Positions 57,281-64,000 of a stretch of DNA of 64,000 nucleotides are shown here, in pieces (position 1 is the stretch's first letter; every line of letters begins with the position of its first letter). Under the pieces are notes generated by a model. It saw only the letters and a list, made by a program, of their open reading frames with translations. It was not told the DNA's origin and did not search any database. This stretch comes from Nigrospora sphaerica (lineage: Eukaryota > Ascomycota > Sordariomycetes > Amphisphaeriales > Apiosporaceae), in NCBI GenBank assembly GCA_018287875.1, contig JAGVVL010000015.1, positions 3,286,001 to 3,350,000 on the forward strand. Reading direction: 5' to 3'. Made by a program: the position numbers and the translations under genes.

Positions 57281-58870
57281 TCACATCCACAAGCAGAGCT
57301 TCCCGCTGCCGGTGCCACCCGCCACCCAGTTGTGCGTGGGGTGGAATTCTGCGACGGCGGGCACAGCCGTGATGCCGTCGCCGTCGAGCTGGGCCAGCTG
57401 CTTGCCCTGGCCGTCGAAGACGTCAACGAAGCGGTTCATGTTGGCTATGGCGAATTTCTCGACGCCGTCGGCCGGGTTGATCTGCCACTGCGGCTTGAGG
57501 ATGGTGACCCAGCGGCCCGTCTGGTTGTTATGGCGGATCGAGTGCGCCGGATCCATTCGGTCGCTGATGTCCTGGCCCGCCTTCCACTTCATGGCGTCAG
57601 ACATGTCGTAGAGCTTGACCGTATCGTCGTACGACGACGTCGCGATGTGGCCCCCGCGGCTCCACGAGGCGTGCGACACCGAGAGCCGTGAGAGGTGCTC
57701 GCCCAGCAGGGCGGGGCGACGCAGATCGCCTTTGCCCTCAATCTTACGCAGGTCCCAGATCTTCAGGGTCCGGTCCAGGGACGCGGTAGCGATGAGGTGA
57801 GGCACAAGCGGATTGACAGCGAAGCCGCCGATTTTGTTGTCCGTCAAACTCCAGATGTCCGCCTTGGATTTGCTGCGGCGGTCAAAGCGGCCGACGGAGC
57901 CATCCATGGTGGAGAACAGAACGACATCCTTTTGCTCGGGAGACATGTCGATGCAGGTAACTTGCAATTCGTCATCGTCATCCTCGGGCTGCCACAACTG
58001 GCTGCTGACTTGGGTGGAGAGGTCCAGGCAGCGTATCGACGAGTCGTACGACGCGGTGATGACGGCGTTGTGGTCGGATTGGGGGGCTAATATTGAGGAG
58101 ATGGTGCGCGTGTGCATGTTGAAAGCCGAGACTTGCGGCAGCGGAATCTTGGCGTCTTCGTCGTCGTCGTCATACTCGGGCTTGGGTTGTGAAGCATCAA
58201 AAACACCCATGATGCCCGTTTTATCGCCGGCTATAATGATGGGCTTGTCTTGGATGGGGTGGAAAGCCATGGCATAGACGCGCTCGGGAGTAAGCTTGAT
58301 GTCTGCACCCACGTCAGTAACCGCAGTCGGTGTGTCGGATACAAGTCGCTTACCGTTGACCAGCCAGCCGTCGTACAGCTCCAAATCGCTCATGGCCTTC
58401 CTTGTGTCCTTTAGCTTTTCGTCGGATGTGTCCTTCGCGTCGTCATCGGTAAAGGTTCGTACGCCGGGCTGAGCGCCCTGGGCAAAGCTGGCGAAGGCAT
58501 CGCTACCGCTGCCGTTCAAGTTGGCCCACCGCGTGCCCTCGACGGCCAGGTTGGACAAGTTGAGGTCCCCGCCAGTGCGCGCACGCTTCGGTTTGGGTTC
58601 CCACCCAAGGCCTTCCTCGACTTTGACGCCGGGATCAGCGGGCGCCGGCTCCGTACCCGACAGTCTTGCGCTCTGGCGAGTGGGCATGACACGGGTCTTC
58701 TGTGCGGGCTCAGCAGCACGTCGCTTGCGCGGGGCGGCGGGTTTCGGCGGTGGTTTTGCGGCCTTGCGTATCTTTTGGCCCATATCGGCGGCATCTTTAA
58801 TCAGTTTCTCGTTGTTTGCGACGTTGGCCAGTCGCCGCGCCTCGAAGGCGCTCAATTGCGCCGGCGCCAT
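57281..58870 (-). CDS. CMR1: DNA damage-binding WD40 protein CMR1 (WDR76 homologue)
   Basis: Nuclear WD40 protein that binds damaged DNA, joins replication-stress foci and is linked to genome stability. Single exon of 529 aa, the normal length. The N-terminus has the family opening (LSAFEARRLANVANNEKLIKDA), a basic Lys/Pro/Arg tract and PTRQSARLSG. The propeller follows with GDKTGIMGVFDA, YDSSIRCLDLST, GSVGRFDRRSKSKADIW, ASLDRTLKIWDLR, the signature SVSHASWSRGGHIATSSYDDTVKLYD, and the ending HPTHNWVAGGTGSGKLCLW. It is divergent from the Mtf2-like gene with 576 bases between starts. Confidence 0.95.
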   Translation of the reverse strand: MAPAQLSAFEARRLANVANNEKLIKDAADMGQKIRKAAKPPPKPAAPRKRRAAEPAQKTRVMPTRQSARLSGTEPAPADPGVKVEEGLGWEPKPKRARTGGDLNLSNLAVEGTRWANLNGSGSDAFASFAQGAQPGVRTFTDDDAKDTSDEKLKDTRKAMSDLELYDGWLVNGKRLVSDTPTAVTDVGADIKLTPERVYAMAFHPIQDKPIIIAGDKTGIMGVFDASQPKPEYDDDDEDAKIPLPQVSAFNMHTRTISSILAPQSDHNAVITASYDSSIRCLDLSTQVSSQLWQPEDDDDELQVTCIDMSPEQKDVVLFSTMDGSVGRFDRRSKSKADIWSLTDNKIGGFAVNPLVPHLIATASLDRTLKIWDLRKIEGKGDLRRPALLGEHLSRLSVSHASWSRGGHIATSSYDDTVKLYDMSDAMKWKAGQDISDRMDPAHSIRHNNQTGRWVTILKPQWQINPADGVEKFAIANMNRFVDVFDGQGKQLAQLDGDGITAVPAVAEFHPTHNWVAGGTGSGKLCLWM

Positions 58871-59446
58871 TGGGACTCGGATGCTCGGAATGTGAACCTG
58901 CGGCTGTTCCTAGACGGGATCGTGAAAAACCAAGGTTATAAAGTCCGTCGGCCAAAAGAACAGAAAAGGCCTGGTTGTGAGGGCGTCGCAGCGGGGTATT
59001 TTGTCTACTTCTTCACAATGCGATGAGGGTGAAGGCAAACGATAGATGTCATCACTTCGCGTGTTGGTAGAGGCGGAGCACGGGAAGACGCGCCAAATCA
59101 ATTAAAAATCGAAGAAGCGACGCGAGGTCAGCAGGATCCATTGCCTACGCGCGACTCCCTGCCTACAGGTACATACGTACGATGTACCTCAACATCCGAG
59201 AGCAGATGCTAGCTGGGTTGGGGTTTAGTGGATGCCGTACCCGTTACTTACCTGCAGGCGCCCGGCCCCGGGCCGCTATCGATAACGGTTGGAGCTTTCT
59301 TTGCTGGATGCATGGTGGGCAATGAAGATTCTCCAAACGGCCTTGCACCCCGAAGACCTTGATCGCAACGTATTGCACCGCAGTCTATGTAGCCCGCGGG
59401 CACCGCATTTCGTGCCTCGGATCCGTAGGCTGCTACCCCATTCAAC
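58871..59446. promoter_or_regulatory. Divergent promoter region, CMR1 and Mtf2-like gene
   Basis: 576 bases between two divergent start codons with no gene between. No specific binding site is called. Confidence 0.5.
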
Positions 59447-60874
59447 ATGTCTTCCAGCTCCCTTCTTCCGTTTCTCTACCAGACGCGCACGATTCTGCGC
59501 TCCAGACGTCTGCCGGGGACGTCCCCATCCTTCCGACGACTGGCGCATGACGATTGGGTAAGGCCATCCAGCTATTCGGGAGCAAGAACACCGCCATGGA
59601 TCAAGCCCCAACGCAAAGTCCCTGCAAAGTACGACACCGGCAGCCACTCGAACGATATCCCTTTCGCCGCCGACGTTCCTCTGCCAAAACCCCCTGTCGA
59701 GGAGGAGGCGCCCAAGGGAACTATCACACCAACCGAGCGTCAAGCCTTTGACCGCATCTTTGCCGACATTGCTGCGCGCGGCGTGAAGCCCGGGCGGGAC
59801 CGCGATTTCCCCCCGCCGTCGGCCGCCACCCAGAGATCCGCGAACGTCATCCTCAGTTCCGCCGCTGTCGATGCCGGCCAGCAACGCATGGACGGTCCGG
59901 TGTCGCCTGCCTTTTCTGCTGCGAGCGCCAAGGACAAGACCAAGGCGTTGTTGCGATTTCCCCCCTCGCTGCGGGCTGCTGCAAGCAAGGCCTTGCATAT
60001 TCTGGATCCCACTTCGCCTCCCCCGTCGTCTGACGAAGTCCCCGACGCCCAACAGCCCACCGACTCCGTGTGGGACACACCCAAGAACTCCCTAATGCAA
60101 CAAGTCCAGCTGGAGGCCAAACGATACCCAGAAGAGATGCGGGTCCAGACTTTGATGGAGTCGGCCGACACAGACTTCCAGCTCTGGGACATCCTGGAGC
60201 AAGAGGTTTTCTGTCTACCCTCAAAATTTGGCTTGGGGGCACAAAAAGAACTCCATGAAATGTCTCGAGAGTCGCGCCGGGCCGAACTGGCAAGGCAGAA
60301 ACGGAATAAGCTAAGAGCGCTCCAAGGCAAGAAACCATCGAAGAAACAAAATTTGGAAACCGCGGAGGCCGCCCAACAGTTGCACAAAGACAATCTGAGT
60401 CTTTACACTTACGGCCCTCTGTACCCCTCGTTTCTGCTTCTCGGTCTTCGTCTCTTGGACTCCAAATTCGGTGCTTCGTCCCCGCTGGCGCTCAATGTGT
60501 TGCCTCGGGTCAAAGAGCTTGGTCTCGAGTCCTACGTCCTGGGGGTTTCGACGCCGTTTTACAACGAGCTGCTGAACATCTACTGCAGCCGCTACGGGGA
60601 TTTGGACAAGGCGCTAGGTATTCTCGAAGAAATGAAGCACTCGGGACTCTACTTCGACGAAGGCACCTCAGCTGTGCTCCACCACATGCAGGATCTAGCG
60701 AACACGCTGGCTGGCGGTGCCCATGGTTTCCTTGGAGAGGTGCTTTCGACCATGCCCGAATATGACTATTCTGTCCGCCGCCTCCTCGGGGGCTGGCAGA
60801 GAGCGATCGATGTATCCATCGCGCAGAGGCAACGCGATATCGACCCCAAGAAGGCGAATGCGAGGTCATTCTGA
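59447..60874 (+). CDS. Mtf2-like mitochondrial RNA-processing protein
   Basis: Predicted mitochondrial matrix protein of the Mtf2/Nam1 type, which links mitochondrial transcription to RNA processing and translation. Single exon of 475 aa. The N-terminus is Ser/Arg/Leu-rich without acidic residues for ~34 positions (MSSSSLLPFLYQTRTILRSR), fitting a presequence. The middle is Pro/Ser-rich and disordered. The C-terminal ~200 residues form the Mtf2-type helical domain with a PPR-like pair of helices (FYNELLNIYCSRYGDLDKAL, then LEEMKHSGLYFDEGT) and a final GWQRAIDVSIAQRQRDID. Family assignment comes from domain appearance; the exact yeast orthologue is not certain. Confidence 0.75.
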   Translation: MSSSSLLPFLYQTRTILRSRRLPGTSPSFRRLAHDDWVRPSSYSGARTPPWIKPQRKVPAKYDTGSHSNDIPFAADVPLPKPPVEEEAPKGTITPTERQAFDRIFADIAARGVKPGRDRDFPPPSAATQRSANVILSSAAVDAGQQRMDGPVSPAFSAASAKDKTKALLRFPPSLRAAASKALHILDPTSPPPSSDEVPDAQQPTDSVWDTPKNSLMQQVQLEAKRYPEEMRVQTLMESADTDFQLWDILEQEVFCLPSKFGLGAQKELHEMSRESRRAELARQKRNKLRALQGKKPSKKQNLETAEAAQQLHKDNLSLYTYGPLYPSFLLLGLRLLDSKFGASSPLALNVLPRVKELGLESYVLGVSTPFYNELLNIYCSRYGDLDKALGILEEMKHSGLYFDEGTSAVLHHMQDLANTLAGGAHGFLGEVLSTMPEYDYSVRRLLGGWQRAIDVSIAQRQRDIDPKKANARSF

Positions 60875-61718
60875 TCAAGCACAAGCATGTTTAGGTTCCC
60901 GCCTACTTACACCAAAACCAGCAAGGGTCAGCGCCCCGTCCGTACGTGCGCAAGGAGACCCAAGTTCTCGGAGGAGCCACCTTGCGAAGCCGGACCGGGC
61001 TCCGCCCCCCCAGCCGCCATACCCACGAATTCGAGTTTAGATAGTCTTATCCTGGCTTCGATCGACAGGCACATGGGAGAATACAGCACTACTACGAAAC
61101 GTCACCACTCTTCGACCTGGCTCGGTCATTTCTATAACGAAAGCAGCTGGATTGGCTGTCGGCCGCTAAGGATTCTGATAAACGGATTTTGCACAACCTT
61201 CATGGGTTCGTTCAGCCCCACACTTTGGTGTAATGGTGTCCGAGAATAGCTCGACAGAAATCTGCTTGCATACGAACACAGAATGAGTATTTCTCGGTAT
61301 TGGCCGCGTGACGATCGGGCATCCACAAATTGCGCATGAAGGCAGGGTGCGGCCCTGGGCCCGGCGTTAGTCGACGGCGTCCCGGACTCGTGGTGCACGG
61401 GCAACCGCGTTGAATCCGCTATCACCATCTTGGATTTTGCCGGGCACTCGGTCATTTGAGCGTCTTCTTCGGCCTGGATGAGAATGTCGCCAGGCCGAGG
61501 GCCATGTGTGTTGGCCTCGGAAGCGCCGTTGGGCATTGAGCTGGCGGGGAAGTGGGTATATGAGATGCTATTTCAATACGTGCCTTAGGTTCGATATGTG
61601 ACCAAAACCATGGGCCAGTCCAGCACAGAAACCACGTCCTGTGTTTCTTAATGTCATTCGATCATCATTCGTCTATGTTTTTAGATGTCAGATCACGGAC
61701 GGCTCACCCGACATTACT
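60875..61718. other. Intergenic region
   Basis: 840 bases with no supportable gene; promoter of the orphan gene is presumably at its right end. Confidence 0.55.
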
Positions 61719-62447
61719 ATGGCTACGGTGCTTCAGCCATGCAACAAGATCGCCCACCGCACTCATCGGACACATACCGTACGGCTGCTCAAAGGATACC
61801 TCGAACGCTGCAGTCCGCAGGAGATCTTCCCACTCGAAATCGAATTTCAAACCTTCAGCGAAAGCCGCATCGATTCGGCAACGGGTCAAGTGGTTCACCT
61901 CCAGCTCCGCCGGGACTGGGAAAGTGCCGGCTCTTGGATCTACCTCCACGACGACAGGCTTTGGGACGAGATGTTCGCGGCAGCCGAACTTGGGACCTCG
62001 CAGCAGGGGCACAGCCTCTCTCCAGACGGCAAACGCCTGTTCGTCCGATGGTGCATCGGCTGGCCCGCCGTCAGTGGTGCGAGGTCCGCCGTGGACGGTT
62101 CGGCCGTGGCTTATAATTGGTTTACCAACCACCACATCGACATGGAGCCGTTCGGAAACTCGATCCTATCCATGATTGCATGCGCGCCAACCTCTCAAGA
62201 GGCCCTGCGGCTCCTCGAGGTTGGGCTGACGGATCTGGCCGAACCAAACGTGGCGACCCGGCACTGCTACGGCCCGCACCTGGAGCCCCATCTGCGAGTG
62301 GATGGTAGGCCGACCCCTATGCGACGTGTCTTTGACCCTCACCTGCGCATAGAGGGTAGAAGGGTCCCAATACGACGTAAGAAGCGCGTCATGGGGTTAT
62401 GGGCACAAGCCATGGCACTCGAAGACGGCACCGCCGGTCGCCAATGA
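61719..62447 (+). CDS. Uncharacterised 242-aa protein with a C-terminal internal repeat
   Basis: The start is the first ATG in a frame that is open further upstream. The body reads like a folded domain (LLKGYLERCSPQEIFPLEIEFQ, RRDWESAGSWIYLHDDRLW, MIACAPTSQEALRLLEVGL). Near the C-terminus two imperfect 16-residue units lie in tandem: PHLRVDGRPTPMRRVF and PHLRIEGRRVPIRRKK. No family is recognised; no signal peptide or membrane span. Confidence 0.6.
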   Translation: MATVLQPCNKIAHRTHRTHTVRLLKGYLERCSPQEIFPLEIEFQTFSESRIDSATGQVVHLQLRRDWESAGSWIYLHDDRLWDEMFAAAELGTSQQGHSLSPDGKRLFVRWCIGWPAVSGARSAVDGSAVAYNWFTNHHIDMEPFGNSILSMIACAPTSQEALRLLEVGLTDLAEPNVATRHCYGPHLEPHLRVDGRPTPMRRVFDPHLRIEGRRVPIRRKKRVMGLWAQAMALEDGTAGRQ

Positions 62448-63388
62448 ACCAACGGCCGACCGGCGCGTTTTCGAAGACTGGAGCCAAGCAGGCTTTGTTC
62501 GGCTTCCCATCGCTGGACTCGGCGTGTCCCCACCGCAAATCGCCCTAGGCGCAGTGGCGCCGCTCGCTGCTTTCCCACGAGCCCACCTTGCCACAGGCGA
62601 GTTGACGACGCTGTTCTCGCTGTTCTTACCGTTCTCGCTATTCTTGTTGTCCTCCGGCCTTGTCGACTGTGAGTTGACGAATAGGCTCCTGGGATGCCAA
62701 GTCAAATATTCTGCAACCCGAAGAAATGCGGCCGGGCTCAAGGAGCAACGAAGACGGTAATGCTCCGTACGCAGTACCGAGTCCATACCAACCTTGGCAA
62801 AGCTTTGGTTCTGCATGGAAGGGCGGGCTTGGTCACGACCCACCTCATGGCATCTGCCTGATACCGGAGATTTCTGCACTACCGGGGATTAGCAGCTGAG
62901 CCGACCCGTGCGCTATTGGGCGTCTGGAGGCGAGCCCTGCCAGCTCACGTCTTCGTGCCAACGAGTGTGTTTCATTGTCGACAACAAGTCCCGGGCCTGG
63001 AGCAAAGCGGCAGTTAGTGTTCTGGTCGCCCAACCATCTGGCAAATCTCCGCTGACCCCTGCCCCAGGGGCGATTCGCGCATGGGCTCAACCAAGCGAAA
63101 CCACGGTTCCCTGGCCGGCTTTTGTTCGCGATTCTCGAATTCCATGAACAACGAACCACCTCGCCGCCGTGGTGCACCCTGCACTGCTACACGGTAGATT
63201 GCGCGACTCTCAAAACGTTAATCGGCTATGTTCTCCTTTCCACCCTGCCTAGCACAGCGCCAAGACCGACCAAGGGCTGTCCACGACCTCGTCCGAACTC
63301 CAGCAGCCCGGTAATCAGAGAGTTCCCTGCTCCAGGAAACGGCGCCCGACGAATCGCACGCGACGCTGCCCGGCCGGCCACCGACACG
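62448..63388. other. Intergenic region
   Basis: 940 bases with no supportable gene, leading to the partial gene at the window end. Confidence 0.55.
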
Positions 63389-64000
63389 ATGGCGACTGCC
63401 ACCGAAGAGCCCACAACTACAATATCGCGCGGCGCCGGGCCATTGACGACGGTGTTCAAGTTACCCGACTTCTGTCAATCGCCGTGGTGGCACCATGATA
63501 CCACCGGCATAGCGGCCGTCTCGTCGTCTGTGTGCATGCCCGGCAATTTTGTAGCCTACTATGGTGACAGGACGGGTATGTATTCACCTGGCATTTGCCC
63601 CATGAGTTACACGGAAGGGTGCCCGTTCCCTTCATCGGACGCCAAGTTCGCCGACGGAAAGATCTGGGCCGGCGGACCAGTGGTACCCGGCGAGACGGCA
63701 CGCATCTGCTGTCCGGAGGGCTACACCTGCAATCACGACACCATGGCATCCCCGGACGTACAATGGCGGAAGTGCATTAGGGCCGGTCCCAATTCCATGA
63801 CGAGATACACCGGGGGTGACGGCGTCGTGACTACCACCGAGGCGCTGGCCTACGCCATTCAGGTGCGCTGGCAGAGCTCGGACCTGAGCATCCTGGAAAC
63901 GGACCCCACGGTACCCGGCTCGAAGTATACGACCCCGGAAACTTCGATGGTCAGCAGTAGCAGCGACAATGGTGGCGGCGGCGGTGGTGGCGGCGGCGGC
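63389..64000 (+). CDS. Cys-rich extracellular-type protein, 5' part only
   Basis: The frame opens at ATG 63389 and runs without a stop to the last base of the window, so the gene is truncated by the window edge (204 codons seen). Features: FCQSPWWHHDTTGIAAV, VCMPGNFVAYYGDRTG, SPGICPMSYTEGC, CCPEGYTCNHD and QWRKCIRAG, with at least ten cysteines in a compact N-terminal domain. A Ser/Thr region and a Ser/Gly run (SSSSDNGGGGG) follow at the edge. This layout (Cys-rich ectodomain, then Ser/Gly stalk) is common in fungal surface proteins with a single membrane span further on. No signal peptide is evident at this start, so an upstream exon is possible. Confidence 0.7.
   Translation, partial: MATATEEPTTTISRGAGPLTTVFKLPDFCQSPWWHHDTTGIAAVSSSVCMPGNFVAYYGDRTGMYSPGICPMSYTEGCPFPSSDAKFADGKIWAGGPVVPGETARICCPEGYTCNHDTMASPDVQWRKCIRAGPNSMTRYTGGDGVVTTTEALAYAIQVRWQSSDLSILETDPTVPGSKYTTPETSMVSSSSDNGGGGGGGGGG

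Overview
The window looks like nuclear DNA of a filamentous ascomycete (Pezizomycotina; I infer a Sordariomycete-like fungus). It is GC-rich and has monocistronic genes on both strands. Introns are short (about 50-260 nt), mostly GT-AG, often with CTGAC-type branch sites. It carries three nuclear complex I-related genes (absent from budding yeasts), a fungal Zn2Cys6 regulator, a Ure2-type GST, a class II haem peroxidase, DUF6594 and Mtf2-like proteins, and a Ty1/copia LTR retrotransposon. Exon-intron models were built by hand and checked for phase and frame closure; no homology search was run.

Layout. 1-3.4 kb: no supportable gene. 3.5-4.7 kb: secreted class II peroxidase. 7.4-9.9 kb: Fcp1 phosphatase of the RNA polymerase II CTD. 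10.3-18.3 kb: three complex I-related genes on the + strand (NDUFA13/GRIM-19, NDUFS8/TYKY, mitochondrial acyl carrier protein), with a secreted glycine-rich protein gene on the - strand among them. 19.5-21.1 kb: GST. 22.1-25.3 kb: Zn2Cys6 transcription factor (- strand). 27.0-28.6 kb: secreted SGNH/CE2-like esterase and a small secreted Cys-rich protein with an 11-nt microexon. 30.7-34.8 kb: divergent sugar-porter-type MFS transporter and amidohydrolase. 35.0 kb: tRNA-Ser(AGA) with an 18-nt intron.

36.35-43.54 kb: a Ty1/copia element on the - strand with identical 199-bp LTRs, a GGAAC target duplication and a primer site matching the anticodon-loop half of initiator tRNA-Met. Its gag-pol is frameshifted. 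It carries an extra, apparently spliced open reading frame in antisense orientation between pol and the 3' LTR. It sits inside a host reading frame that becomes continuous again if the element and one target copy are removed.

44.1-52.2 kb: mitochondrial FAD oxidoreductase-Rieske fusion, DUF6594 membrane protein, two uncharacterised proteins, and a secreted sorbosone/glucose-dehydrogenase-like (possible AA12) protein. 53.5-57.3 kb: two uncharacterised proteins. 57.3-60.9 kb: divergent CMR1 (DNA-damage-associated WD40) and Mtf2-like mitochondrial genes. 61.7-64.0 kb: an orphan gene and the 5' part of a Cys-rich surface-type protein cut by the window end.

By function, the region mixes core genes (complex I, Fcp1, Cmr1, Mtf2) with secreted or catabolic genes typical of a plant-matter-degrading or plant-associated fungus (peroxidase, CE2-like esterase, AA12-like dehydrogenase, MFS/amidohydrolase pair, small Cys-rich protein). 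The most unusual item is the retrotransposon with its antisense passenger frame and the host gene it interrupts.
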